This document shows, piece by piece, positions 24,702-33,426 of a stretch of DNA of 46,852 nucleotides (position 1 is the stretch's first letter; every line of letters starts with the position of its first letter). The stretch comes from Promethearchaeota archaeon (lineage in GTDB: Archaea; Asgardarchaeota; Lokiarchaeia; Sigynarchaeales; SOKP01), in the NCBI GenBank assembly GCA_030605085.1, contig JAUWBH010000024.1, positions 1-46,852 of the forward strand. The letters run 5' to 3'. The notes beneath the pieces were generated by a model that was given only the letters and a program-made list of their open reading frames with translations, made no database searches and was not told the DNA's origin. The translations under genes and the position numbers were made by a program.

Positions 24702-26948
24702 ATGATGTCTAATAATTCGTTTTCTTTAGAATCTTTATACCCAAAATATGTGATTAACTCCAAAGGCGAGAAGAAAAAGTTCGACGAGAATAACATAGCA
24801 AGAGTTTTAAATAAGGAAACTGGCCTTGACATGCATCTCGCTGAAAAAATTGCAGAAGATGTGATTAGAAGAATAATTGGCCTTGGAGTTGACGAAATTA
24901 CCACTAATTACATACGCGAGTTAGTTTGCCTTGAGCTTACGCAAAGAGGAATGAATAAATATCGAAACTTATTTGCTAGAGCAATAAATTTGGAAAATAT
25001 CAGTTTTAAACTCGAAGAAGATTTTATCAATAAATATAAAGGAAGACAGCCAAACTGGGGCCCTCTTGGATATATAACTTACAAAAGAACCTACGCCCGG
25101 ATTATTGAGGGGGAAAACCGTAAAGAAGAATTCTGGGAAACTCTTAGAAGAGTCGTTGAAGGTTGCTACTCGATACAGAAAGAACATTGCATGAAACTGT
25201 CGTTACCCTGGCAAGATAAAAAAGCTCAAAAATCGGCTCAAAAAATGTTTGAAAAGATTTGGGACTTTAAAATGTCTCCGCCAGGTAGAGGTTTATGGAT
25301 GATGGGAACGGAATTTATAGCCAGATACGGGTCTATGTCGCTCAATAACTGCGGTTTCGCATCTACAGAGGATATCGATTTAAAATATTCTAAAGCGTTT
25401 GAATTCGTAATGGACGCGTTAATGTTAGGTGTCGGAGTCGGTTTTGATACCAAAGGAGCCGGAAAAATTGTAATCAAAAAACCTAAAGAAAATAATTTTA
25501 TTTTCCAAATTCCCGATAGTAGAGAAGGTTGGGTGGACTCACTTAGATTAACCCTCGAGGCATATTTTCTGGGAAAAGTACTTCCCAATTACGATTTTTC
25601 TGAAATTAGACTCGCGGGCAAGCCAATTAGAGGTTTTGGAGGAATTGCTTCTGGGCCAGGACCTTTGAGACAAATGCTCAAAGATATTCGAAGCATTTTA
25701 AACGCTCGGATTGGTCAAAAAATAACTTCGATAGATATTCTTGATATAATGAACTATATAGGGAAATGTGTTGTGGCTGGAAATGTTAGACGTTCCGCTG
25801 AAATCGCCCTAGGAGACCCTACTGACTTAGATTTTGTAATAAGTAAACAAGACAAAGAGAAATTGTATTCGCATAGATGGGCTAGTAATAATAGCGTCTT
25901 TGCCGTAAAAAGTCTTGATTACTCCTTTATAGCAGATCAAATCTCAGTTAACGGGGAACCCGGTGTATTTTGGTTAAAAAACGCAAAAGCGTATTCCCGG
26001 ATGGGAGATAAACCCGATAATAAAGATAAGAAAGCAGCTGGCATCAATCCTTGTGGAGAACAGACCTTAGAATCATTCGAATTATGCTGCCTGGTAGAGA
26101 CTTTCCCTTCAAGGCACGATTCATACGAGGAATTTCAAGAAACTTTAAAATACGCGTATTTATACGCCAAATCTGTTACGTTAGTAAATACCCATTGGAA
26201 AGAAACTAATGCAGTGATGCTTAAAAATAGGAGAATGGGCATCTCACAAACAGGCATAATTGAAGCGTTTCTGATGCATGGCAGAAGAAAAATGCTTGAA
26301 TGGTGCGATAGTGGATATAATTACTTAAGAGAATTAGACGAGGAATATTCAGATTGGTTATGCGTTCCTAAATCTATAAAAATAACTACAGTAAAACCTA
26401 GCGGAACGGTAAGCTTACTTCCCGGTGTATCTCCTGGAATTCATTACCCCCATTCGGAATATTACATTAGGAGAATAAGAATTTCTAAAAATTCAGATTT
26501 AATAGAACCTATTAAAGCAGCGGGATATCATATAGAAGACGATTCATACTCACCTAACTCATATGTGGTTGAATTTCCCGTTCACGAAAAATACTTTGAC
26601 CGTTCTAAGAGCGATGTCTCAATTTGGGAGCAAGCAGAAAACGCAGCTGCGTATCAAAAATATTGGTCTGACAATCAGGTCTCTATAACTATTACGTTCA
26701 AAAAAGAAGAGTCGGATCAAATTAAACATGTCCTTGAATGCTACGAGGATAAATTAAAAAGCGTAAGTTTTCTTCCTATAAAAGAGCATGGCTATAAACA
26801 AGCGCCTTACGAAGAAATCACTAAAGAACAGTACGAAGAAATGGTTGCTAAACTTTACCCGTTAGATTTAGATGAAACAAGCGATCGAGCCATAGGTGAG
26901 AAGTACTGTGATGGTGCAAAATGTACTTTTGACCTAAATATGATGTAG
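24702..26948 (+). CDS. nrdJ: Adenosylcobalamin-dependent ribonucleoside-triphosphate reductase (class II)
   Basis: A 748-residue monomeric B12-dependent reductase of the Lactobacillus leichmannii type (739 residues). Residues about 12-105 form an ATP-cone. SLNNCGFAST carries one active-site redox Cys. NPCGEQTLESFELCCLVET carries the thiyl-radical Cys with the Glu, plus the partner Cys. TTVKPSGTVSLLPGVSPGIH is the conserved substrate loop. The C-terminal YCDGAKC supplies the shuttle cysteines. It makes deoxyribonucleotides without oxygen dependence. It starts at ATG 24702 or 24705, with AGAGGAA at 24694-24700. It needs cobalamin; no cobalamin gene is in the window. Complete, with no intein or intron. 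Confidence 0.96.
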   Translation: MMSNNSFSLESLYPKYVINSKGEKKKFDENNIARVLNKETGLDMHLAEKIAEDVIRRIIGLGVDEITTNYIRELVCLELTQRGMNKYRNLFARAINLENISFKLEEDFINKYKGRQPNWGPLGYITYKRTYARIIEGENRKEEFWETLRRVVEGCYSIQKEHCMKLSLPWQDKKAQKSAQKMFEKIWDFKMSPPGRGLWMMGTEFIARYGSMSLNNCGFASTEDIDLKYSKAFEFVMDALMLGVGVGFDTKGAGKIVIKKPKENNFIFQIPDSREGWVDSLRLTLEAYFLGKVLPNYDFSEIRLAGKPIRGFGGIASGPGPLRQMLKDIRSILNARIGQKITSIDILDIMNYIGKCVVAGNVRRSAEIALGDPTDLDFVISKQDKEKLYSHRWASNNSVFAVKSLDYSFIADQISVNGEPGVFWLKNAKAYSRMGDKPDNKDKKAAGINPCGEQTLESFELCCLVETFPSRHDSYEEFQETLKYAYLYAKSVTLVNTHWKETNAVMLKNRRMGISQTGIIEAFLMHGRRKMLEWCDSGYNYLRELDEEYSDWLCVPKSIKITTVKPSGTVSLLPGVSPGIHYPHSEYYIRRIRISKNSDLIEPIKAAGYHIEDDSYSPNSYVVEFPVHEKYFDRSKSDVSIWEQAENAAAYQKYWSDNQVSITITFKKEESDQIKHVLECYEDKLKSVSFLPIKEHGYKQAPYEEITKEQYEEMVAKLYPLDLDETSDRAIGEKYCDGAKCTFDLNMM

Positions 26949-26971
26949 ATTTAAGAAAAAAAGTAAAATAT

Positions 26972-27424
26972 TCAAAAATAATCTTCATATTTAGTCCAAG
27001 GAACATTAACATTTTTTTCTTTCATAAATTTAGTAATATCCTCTAAGACAGAAGGATCGAAATTCCAAGCACCATGACTATTAAAGACGACACACTTTAC
27101 ATTATCATAACCCAACATTCTTTTCAATATTTTCGCATAAAAAGCAACTTGAGGAACGGCTTGAATAAAATTAGAACCTACTTTTTTTCTTCCTGTATTA
27201 GTATTTATGACACTATGTATTAAATCAGGTTTATAATCACACACATAAAATATGCCATCTTTATAAAATAAAAGATCAATGTGTCCAGTAAGATATCCTT
27301 GTGCAGGCGACCCAGTCCAAATTGGTATTTCTTTTCCGATACTATATTTATAATAAAAATACTTATCATCTTCAAATAAAATTTTCTCAAGAACAGCATC
27401 ATGAGAAGGCCAATTTGCTTCCAT
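26972..27424 (-). CDS. PD-(D/E)xK nuclease-fold protein
   Basis: The 150 codons from ATG 27424 contain GYLTGHIDLLFYKDGIFYVC followed by DYKPD: an Asp on one strand and a D-Y-K on the next, the PD-(D/E)xK active-site arrangement. It also has a later GSNFIQAVPQVAFYAKILKR helix typical of these folds. The open frame actually extends upstream to 27580 (KDRIEFVNEFIKKYELNTEL reads as real coding) but offers no ATG, GTG or TTG, so the true N-terminus is unclear: it may start at 27424, use an unusual start, or be a truncated gene. It is the last of four minus-strand genes following a radical SAM gene. Confidence 0.65.
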   Translation of the reverse strand: MEANWPSHDAVLEKILFEDDKYFYYKYSIGKEIPIWTGSPAQGYLTGHIDLLFYKDGIFYVCDYKPDLIHSVINTNTGRKKVGSNFIQAVPQVAFYAKILKRMLGYDNVKCVVFNSHGAWNFDPSVLEDITKFMKEKNVNVPWTKYEDYF

Positions 27425-27530
27425 ATCTTTTTTGGAATAATGCAGAGTTTTAGAATAAAAGACAAGACCCTTAATAAAATCATCTAATTCTGTATTAAGC
27501 TCATATTTCTTTATAAACTCATTTACAAAT

Positions 27531-27710
27531 TCAATTCGATCCTTTATATAAATATTTAAAAGTATTTGTATTCCTATATCTTAATTGTATCCTCTTACCT
27601 GGGATATCTACTTCAATTATTCCAATTTTCTTTAACTCTTCTAAAATTTGTTTTAATATAAAATCTTTTAACCTTAAAACTAAGCTGGAACAATTTGGAT
27701 TTAAAATCAT
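27531..27710 (-). CDS. 59-residue PqqD-like small protein, partial tandem copy of the next gene
   Basis: Starts at ATG 27710 and reads MILNPNCSSLVLRLKDFILK, then QILEELKKIGIIEVD. It closely parallels MLLNPNCSELVLRLKGFTRE...QILSELKKIVIIEVD of the neighbouring 146-residue protein, for about 45 residues, and then diverges. The LNP...L...G...QIL.EL pattern is reminiscent of the PqqD fold (peptide-recognition element). An AAAGGC lies upstream of the start. It may be a functional small protein, or the remains of a duplicated copy; its end overlaps the open frame of the nuclease. Confidence 0.45.
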   Translation of the reverse strand: MILNPNCSSLVLRLKDFILKQILEELKKIGIIEVDIPGKRIQLRYRNTNTFKYLYKGSN

Positions 27711-27732
27711 ATTTGCTTTGCCTTTAAATATG

Positions 27733-28173
27733 TTATTTAAAATGATATAATCTTTTTCTTAATATTTTTCCCTCTATAGATTGCATATCCTTTATTTCTG
27801 GTCTTCCCTTTTCAATCCATTCTTCATATAATCCTAACCAACCACCGTCTTGGGCAATCCACTCCTCAGTAAAGTTAGGGAAAGACTTCTTAAAGTGTTC
27901 TACTATTTTATACATAGTAGGATATATTTGAGGATCAGCATGGAAACCAGCTTCTATGTAAAGACCGCTATATTCTAAATCTTCTAAAATTTCAAGAAAT
28001 GCGTTACTAGTAAAATCTGGAATATTTGGATTATCTCTATCAGCTAATTGAGGCCATTCATCTTCTAGATCAACTTCAATTATTACAATTTTTTTTAACT
28101 CCGATAAGATTTGTTCTCTTGTAAAACCTTTTAATCTTAAAACAAGCTCCGAGCAATTTGGATTTAATAGCAT
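27733..28173 (-). CDS. 146-residue protein with PqqD-like N-terminus, translationally coupled to radical SAM gene
   Basis: The first ~35 residues (LLNPNCSELVLRLKGFTREQ, ILSELKKIVIIEVD) resemble the C-terminal half of PqqD-like domains, which bind peptide leaders for radical SAM enzymes. The remaining ~110 residues (TSNAFLEILEDLEYSGLYIE; FTEEWIAQDGGWLGLYEEWI) are acidic, Trp-rich and not recognised. Its ATG lies inside the last codons of the radical SAM gene (10-nt overlap), with GGAGGAAA just upstream, so the two products are almost certainly made together. What it recognises is unknown. Confidence 0.7.
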   Translation of the reverse strand: MLLNPNCSELVLRLKGFTREQILSELKKIVIIEVDLEDEWPQLADRDNPNIPDFTSNAFLEILEDLEYSGLYIEAGFHADPQIYPTMYKIVEHFKKSFPNFTEEWIAQDGGWLGLYEEWIEKGRPEIKDMQSIEGKILRKRLYHFK

Positions 28174-29030
28174 TTTAAAATTTCCTCCGGTATATTAATA
28201 AAAGGACATTCAATTCTCTTTTCAAATTTAACATTTTTTATTTTTAATAGATCAGAAGGGCGCTCTAATTTTAAAATCTTATTATTTTCGAAAGAGCAAC
28301 CGCTTATATATCCTTTCTCATCTATACTAATCATTTTTCCGTAATGACAGGGGTGTTCCCAATCATATCCTTGTTCTAGGATTTGTTTAGTTAAATCATC
28401 TACGAAAAACATTGGATATTGGTACGTAAGGATTTGATATATCGCTTTATATTTTAAAATATCAATAAATTCGGTATTTTTGGGGTATAGAGCAAACACT
28501 CTGTCAACAATTGCTTTTTCAAACAACCATTTGACTATTTTTGCAAACAATAATCCCCTATTTTGAAACATAGATGAATCAATTAATAGATTAGTACCAA
28601 TTTCAATACTTTTAATGGCTTTTATCCTTTTTATTAATCTAGCATATCCATTTATGTCATTTTCCCACTTAAATTTATCAAAACTTATGCTAATCATGGT
28701 AATGTCTTTTAAAAGTTGCACTATTTCTCTATTAGTCATCATTAGAAATGCCTTGCCATTTGTTGTAAAGTTTAAAATAATGTTTTGATTTTTACACTCA
28801 ATCCCTAATTGTTTTACGAATTCGGGATCGACTAATGGTTCTCCACCACCTAAAGCTATTTGAGGTGCAAGTCCTTTAATATATTTTATTAACTCAATAA
28901 AAAATTCTCTTGGTTTTTCATTAACGATCTCTCTTTCTCCACGATAACAAAATGGGCAGTATAAATTGCATTTTTTAGTAAAATGTACTGATACGACTTT
29001 AAATATCATGTTTTCATTTACTGAAATCAA
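28164..29030 (-). CDS. Radical SAM enzyme with SPASM-like C-terminal cysteines
   Basis: A 288-residue protein. TKKCNLYCPFCYRGE (about 18-32) holds the CxxxCxxC that binds the SAM 4Fe-4S cluster; LGGGEPLVDPEF is the following GGEP motif. LNFTTNGK is the usual third strand. Near the C-terminus, HPCHYGKMISIDEKGYISGC and then IECPFINIPEEILKC give further cysteines that could bind an auxiliary cluster, as in SPASM/Twitch enzymes that modify peptides. It begins the group radical SAM, PqqD-like protein, PqqD-like small protein, nuclease-fold protein. No obvious precursor peptide is seen nearby. Confidence 0.85.
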   Translation of the reverse strand: MISVNENMIFKVVSVHFTKKCNLYCPFCYRGEREIVNEKPREFFIELIKYIKGLAPQIALGGGEPLVDPEFVKQLGIECKNQNIILNFTTNGKAFLMMTNREIVQLLKDITMISISFDKFKWENDINGYARLIKRIKAIKSIEIGTNLLIDSSMFQNRGLLFAKIVKWLFEKAIVDRVFALYPKNTEFIDILKYKAIYQILTYQYPMFFVDDLTKQILEQGYDWEHPCHYGKMISIDEKGYISGCSFENNKILKLERPSDLLKIKNVKFEKRIECPFINIPEEILKCY

Positions 29031-29233
29031 TTATTATTAAATCTCGGTAATAATAACACTATTTCTTTACTTAAAAGTTTTACTTATATGTAGTAGTGAA
29101 ATTGAAAAATGATCACTTTCACAAATAAAGGGATGAGTTTTATTGAGAAGCCATGAAAAAACTGTAAAAAAAACTTTATATCAATATTAATATTTAATTT
29201 ATTTAAAAAGAAATTTAAGGATTAGATTTTATC

Positions 29234-29824
29234 ATGTTAAAATATAAGGTTGTTCTTGCTGGGGCTAAGAACGTAGGCAAAAGCTCTTTAATCGCACGCT
29301 ATTGCGACAATGTATTCGACGAAAATATGATGGCAACCATAGGGGTTGCATTTAAAAGTAAAAAGATTGAATTATCAGACAAATTAGTACTTCACTTAAA
29401 CATTTGGGATTTTGCGGGTGAGAAAAAGTTTAGAACCTTATTTCCACCCTATGTGAAAGGTGCTTCAGCTGCTTTAATTTTGTACGATACAACTAGAAAA
29501 AACACTTTAAACGATGCAGATAATTGGATAAAACTAGTTGACAAAAACTCTGCTGTTGATGGTATTGTCAAGATTTTAATAGGTACTAAAATAGACTTAA
29601 AAGATCAATGCGAGATTACTAAAAATGATGCGGAGAAATTCTCTAAAGATTACAATTGGGGCCCAACAGAAATTATTGAAACATCAGCAAAAACAGGAGA
29701 AAATGTTGAACAAGCGTTTATAGATGTTGCGAAAGCAATTGTAGATCTAAAAATGCAAGTTTGCAAATCTTGTGGGGAATATTTTTCCAAAAAAGAAAAT
29801 GTATGCTCCTATTGCGGTAAGTAG
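29234..29824 (+). CDS. Ras/Rab-like small GTPase with C-terminal zinc ribbon
   Basis: A 196-residue GTPase. G1 is GAKNVGKSS (about 10-18); switch I Thr is in MATIGVAF; G3 is WDFAGEKKF, where eukaryotic Rab/Ras proteins have WDTAGQE; G4 is GTKIDL; G5 is ETSAK. Replacement of the catalytic Gln by Glu in G3 may lower intrinsic GTP hydrolysis. After the G domain the C-terminus carries CKSCGEYFSKKENVCSYCG, a CxxC...CxxC zinc ribbon, in place of a prenylated tail. Such eukaryote-like GTPases, expanded and with zinc ribbons, are a hallmark of Asgard archaea. It stands alone and converges on the hdrA cluster. Confidence 0.93.
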   Translation: MLKYKVVLAGAKNVGKSSLIARYCDNVFDENMMATIGVAFKSKKIELSDKLVLHLNIWDFAGEKKFRTLFPPYVKGASAALILYDTTRKNTLNDADNWIKLVDKNSAVDGIVKILIGTKIDLKDQCEITKNDAEKFSKDYNWGPTEIIETSAKTGENVEQAFIDVAKAIVDLKMQVCKSCGEYFSKKENVCSYCGK

Positions 29825-29850
29825 TTTATTTTATTTTTTATTTTTTTTTC
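29825..29850 (+). terminator. T-rich terminator after the GTPase gene
   Basis: Directly after the stop codon is a T-rich stretch with runs of six and nine T residues, as expected for archaeal termination. Confidence 0.5.
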
Positions 29851-29904
29851 CACGAAAGTTATAAAAAAAAATCTCTTAAGCTTGTTCTTATTAAATAATT
29901 GAAG

Positions 29905-29917
29905 AAAAAAAAAAAAA
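29905..29917 (-). terminator. Oligo-T terminator of the hdr cluster (minus strand)
   Basis: Thirteen consecutive A residues on the plus strand give an oligo-T run in minus-strand transcripts just after the stop of the last hdrA gene at 29921. Confidence 0.5.
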
Positions 29918-29920
29918 TTT

Positions 29921-32900
29921 TTATGAAACTCGAGTAATTGAGGCGTTTATTTGGGAAATAATTTGCTCGTCTGTAAAGTGTTTAATTACAATGGCTTGAT
30001 TGGTACAAGTTGCTCCGCACACTCCACATCCTTTACAGAGGATTTGATTTATTTCAATCTCATCTGACTCATTTTTACTAATAGCGTTATACGGACAAAT
30101 TTTAATACATACCTCGCAACCAGTACAAAGTTTTTTGTTAAATTCTGGTAAACTTGATGTGGCTCCTTCAACCACTGCTCTACCATTCATTAAGGGTATC
30201 AATGCTCTAGAGGCCGCTCCTAGAGCCTGACTTAAAGATTCTTTTATATTTTTAGGACTTTGAACAGTTCCACAAAGGAAAATCCCGTCTGTAGCAAAAT
30301 CAATGGGCCTTAATTTGGGATGCGCTTCAAAGAAGAATCCGTGGTGATCTATGGGGATTTTTAACATTTCCGATAATTTCTTATTATCCTTCCACGCTAC
30401 TAAAGGAGTAGCAAGTATTAACTTGTCTAAGGATAGTTCGAAGTTCATTCTTGTTAAGAAATCAGAGACTTTTAACAATACTTTATTATTCTCATTTGCC
30501 ACGATAGGGGGGTTTTCGAGTTTATATTGTATAAAATTAATCCCTTTTTCTCTAGCTTTTCTATATTCAATTTCTTCGTCGTAAAACACTCTCAAGTCCC
30601 GATATAATATGAAGATTTGAGAGTTAGAATATTGTTCCTTTACAATTAACGCGTTTTTAATGGATTCAGCACAACATGTTAATGAGCAGTAAGTTCTTCC
30701 TTGTTCTTCACGAGAGCCGGTGCATTGAATAAACGCAATAGATTCTCCATCTTGTAGTTGCTTGTTTCGAATTAAATCTTCAAATTCTAAATTAGTAAAA
30801 ACTTTGTTATTTTCTTTATAAAGGTAATACCCTTCTGGTTTAAATTCTTGCGCTCCCACAGCAACAATAATCGTTCCTACTTTGATTTCCTTTTCTCTTC
30901 CGTCTTGCATAGTGCTTACAATAAAATTCCCGATTGAGCCATTTACAGCATCTATTGTTGTTAAAGTAAGAACTTCTATGTAAGGATTTGTTTCTATTTC
31001 TTGAATCATTGGATTTAGTATTTGTTCTGGAGATGTACCGTGAGTATTTATTTTATTTAGGTTCCGAACGAACCCTCCAAGACGATTCTCCCGCTCCACA
31101 ATATATACGTTAAATTTTTTTTTCGCGATTGCGATAGCGGCGGTCATACCCGCAATCCCTCCACCAACAACTAACGCAGCTGGTAATACATTAACCTCAA
31201 TATCGTGTAATGGTTCGACGAGACGAGACTTAGCGACAGCCATTAAAATCTGTTCTTTCGCCTTTTTAGTTGCTTTTTCGGGTTCAGACATATGAACCCA
31301 ACTCACCAATTCTCTTATGCTTGCGAATAAAACGAGGTAAGGATTAAGACCTGCTTTGTGGCAAGTGCCCTGAAATAGCGGAAGATGGGTTCTGGGTGTA
31401 CATGCTGCGATAATAACTCTATTTAAATCATGTTTTTCGATCGCTGCCTGTATACTTTTCTGAGATTCTTCCGAACAGGTATACAAATTCCTTTCTACAT
31501 AGACCACATTTTCGACTGTTTCTATTTCTTCAGCTATTTTTTCAACATTTACAAAACCGGCGATATTTGAACCGCAATGACAAATGAAAACTCCAATTCT
31601 AGGTGGCTCCTCTTTAGTTACTTCTTTTTCAATGATATCTTCCTTTATTTCTTCAACTGAAGTTACTGATGTTCTACTAACTGCTTTACTGGCAGCTCCA
31701 CTTGCCTCAGCTACAGAAGTTGAAATGTCTTCTGGACCGTGAGCGCTTCCACATACGTAAATTCCAGGTACACTAGTTTCAATATTATTTATTGAAGATA
31801 TTGGCTTAATAAAACCGTAATCATCGGGTTCAACTCCTAATATGTCGTTCAATTCCTTTGCTCCTCTGCTAGGTTTAACCGCAGGAAACAGAACTACCAT
31901 ATCAACATCTTCATATTTAACTTTCCCCGTTGCAAAATCTGTATATCTTATCTTCAAATCCTTTGTTTCTGGATTTTCATAAATCTTATACGGTAACCCT
32001 TTTACATATTGAACTTTATAATCCGTTTTGGCTCTTTCTATAAATTCGTTATGATTCTTTCCAATAGTTCGTAAATCGTTACAAAAGACCAAAATCTCAG
32101 AATCAGGAGCGTGCTCCATCGTCATAATTGCTTCCTTTGTAGCGTACATACAACAGATTTTAGAACAATACGGTTTACATCCAACATTTCTCGACCCAGC
32201 GCAAAGAATAAATCCAATCTTATGTGGGTGTTTACTATCGGAAAGTCGTAATATTTCTCCTTGAGTGGGTCCTGAAGCACACATGATTCGTTCGTATTCC
32301 AAAGATACTACTACATTGTCGTATTTTCCATATCCATATCTCTTTATCGAACTCACATCTATGAGGTCAAAACCAGTCGCAACAACAATAGAAGCTACTT
32401 CAATTTCTATTTCTTTTGGTTTTTGTTCAAAATCGATAGCGTGAGCTGGACAAAATTTCTCACATGCCTTACAGGTACCGTTTTGAAAGTAGATACAATT
32501 ATCTTCGTCAATAAGGTATACAGCGGGAACTGCTTGAAGAAACGGAATATAAGCAGCACCCCTCTTTTTCAATCCCTGTTCAAATTCCGAAGGAAATTTC
32601 TTATATGGGCATTTTTTTGCGCACGTTCCGCATGATGTACATTTTGAAGCGTCAACATACCGAGGTTTAAGAAGTATTTTTACTTTAAAGGCAGTTCCTT
32701 TACGAATAGGGTCTACTTGTTTCACTTCCGAATAAGTTAAAAGATTAATTCGAGGATGACGGGCACATTCAACCATTTTGGGTGCCAAAATACATATGGA
32801 ACAATCGAGTGTAGGAAAGGTTTTATCTAATTGGGCCATTTTTCCTCCAATTGAAGGAGTTCTTTCCACTAAATAAACCATATGACCCTGATCCGCAAGA

Positions 32901-32977
32901 TCTAGAGCAGCCGAAATCCCCGCTACTCCACCCCCAATTACTAATACTTGGTTTTCATTATTATTATCTTGTACCAT
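29921..32977 (-). CDS. hdrA: Double-length HdrA-type flavoprotein (two HdrA-like halves fused)
   Basis: A 1018-residue iron-sulfur flavoprotein. First half (1-450): FAD motif VLVIGGGVAGISAALDLAD, then FPTLDCSICILAPKMVEC and ferredoxin-type sites CTSCGTCAKKCP and CKACEKFCP. Second half (from about 465): the HdrA N-terminal domain RIGVFICHCGSNI, CTPRTH, a second FAD motif ALVVGGGIAGMTAA, and two C-terminal 4Fe-4S sites, CTGCEVCIKICP and CKGCGVCGATC. Canonical HdrA has each of these once in about 650 residues, so the halves complement each other, much like QmoA plus QmoB. It probably carries the electron-bifurcating FAD. Last gene of the cluster; mvhD is 15 nt upstream, with GGAG before the start. 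Confidence 0.92.
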   Translation of the reverse strand: MVQDNNNENQVLVIGGGVAGISAALDLADQGHMVYLVERTPSIGGKMAQLDKTFPTLDCSICILAPKMVECARHPRINLLTYSEVKQVDPIRKGTAFKVKILLKPRYVDASKCTSCGTCAKKCPYKKFPSEFEQGLKKRGAAYIPFLQAVPAVYLIDEDNCIYFQNGTCKACEKFCPAHAIDFEQKPKEIEIEVASIVVATGFDLIDVSSIKRYGYGKYDNVVVSLEYERIMCASGPTQGEILRLSDSKHPHKIGFILCAGSRNVGCKPYCSKICCMYATKEAIMTMEHAPDSEILVFCNDLRTIGKNHNEFIERAKTDYKVQYVKGLPYKIYENPETKDLKIRYTDFATGKVKYEDVDMVVLFPAVKPSRGAKELNDILGVEPDDYGFIKPISSINNIETSVPGIYVCGSAHGPEDISTSVAEASGAASKAVSRTSVTSVEEIKEDIIEKEVTKEEPPRIGVFICHCGSNIAGFVNVEKIAEEIETVENVVYVERNLYTCSEESQKSIQAAIEKHDLNRVIIAACTPRTHLPLFQGTCHKAGLNPYLVLFASIRELVSWVHMSEPEKATKKAKEQILMAVAKSRLVEPLHDIEVNVLPAALVVGGGIAGMTAAIAIAKKKFNVYIVERENRLGGFVRNLNKINTHGTSPEQILNPMIQEIETNPYIEVLTLTTIDAVNGSIGNFIVSTMQDGREKEIKVGTIIVAVGAQEFKPEGYYLYKENNKVFTNLEFEDLIRNKQLQDGESIAFIQCTGSREEQGRTYCSLTCCAESIKNALIVKEQYSNSQIFILYRDLRVFYDEEIEYRKAREKGINFIQYKLENPPIVANENNKVLLKVSDFLTRMNFELSLDKLILATPLVAWKDNKKLSEMLKIPIDHHGFFFEAHPKLRPIDFATDGIFLCGTVQSPKNIKESLSQALGAASRALIPLMNGRAVVEGATSSLPEFNKKLCTGCEVCIKICPYNAISKNESDEIEINQILCKGCGVCGATCTNQAIVIKHFTDEQIISQINASITRVS

Positions 32978-32992
32978 AATCTTTTCACGCTC

Positions 32993-33415
32993 CTAACTTT
33001 CTATATTAATTGGTCCTAATGAAATAACCTGATCTGTAAAATCTTTTACAACTTTTGCAAATTTAGCCCCTTCAGCTGCAGAAACCCATTCCAATCTAAG
33101 TCGCTCTGCTTCAATTCTTAGAAGTTCAAGAAGTTTTTTAGTTTTCTTAACGCGCTCCTCTGCTTTTTCGTTTCCTGACATATAATGACAATCTCCTATG
33201 TGGCATCCACAAACTAACACTCCATCACTTCCACGCTTAAACGCTTCAAGTATTAACGCTGGATGAATCCTTCCCGTACACATTAATCTTATAATTCTAA
33301 TGGACGGAGAGTACTGAAAACGGCTTACACCCGCTAAATCAGCTCCAGCATAACCACACCAATTACATAAAAATGTTACTATTTTAGGAATAAACTCTTT
33401 TTTATTTTTTTCCAT
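32993..33415 (-). CDS. mvhD: MvhD-type electron-transfer subunit
   Basis: A 140-residue protein with the MvhD/FlxD hallmarks: TFLCNWCGYAGADLAG, IRLMCTGRI, GVLVCGCHIGDCHYMSGN and RLRLEWVSAAEGAKFA. The cysteines hold a 2Fe-2S cluster that links HdrA to its electron donor. The start at ATG 33415 is preferred because GAGGTG (overlapping the upstream stop) lies the right distance away; a TTG at 33430 overlaps the hdrA stop by a few nt but has no room for a binding site. It is sandwiched between two double-length hdrA genes. Confidence 0.92.
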   Translation of the reverse strand: MEKNKKEFIPKIVTFLCNWCGYAGADLAGVSRFQYSPSIRIIRLMCTGRIHPALILEAFKRGSDGVLVCGCHIGDCHYMSGNEKAEERVKKTKKLLELLRIEAERLRLEWVSAAEGAKFAKVVKDFTDQVISLGPINIES

Positions 33416-33426
33416 ATTTCTACACC

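Noticed and set aside
27531..27580. The 59-residue frame and the nuclease as one frameshifted gene
   Set aside because: The small frame matches its tandem neighbour past residue 45, while that neighbour has no nuclease domain, so two separate units fit better; not fully excluded.
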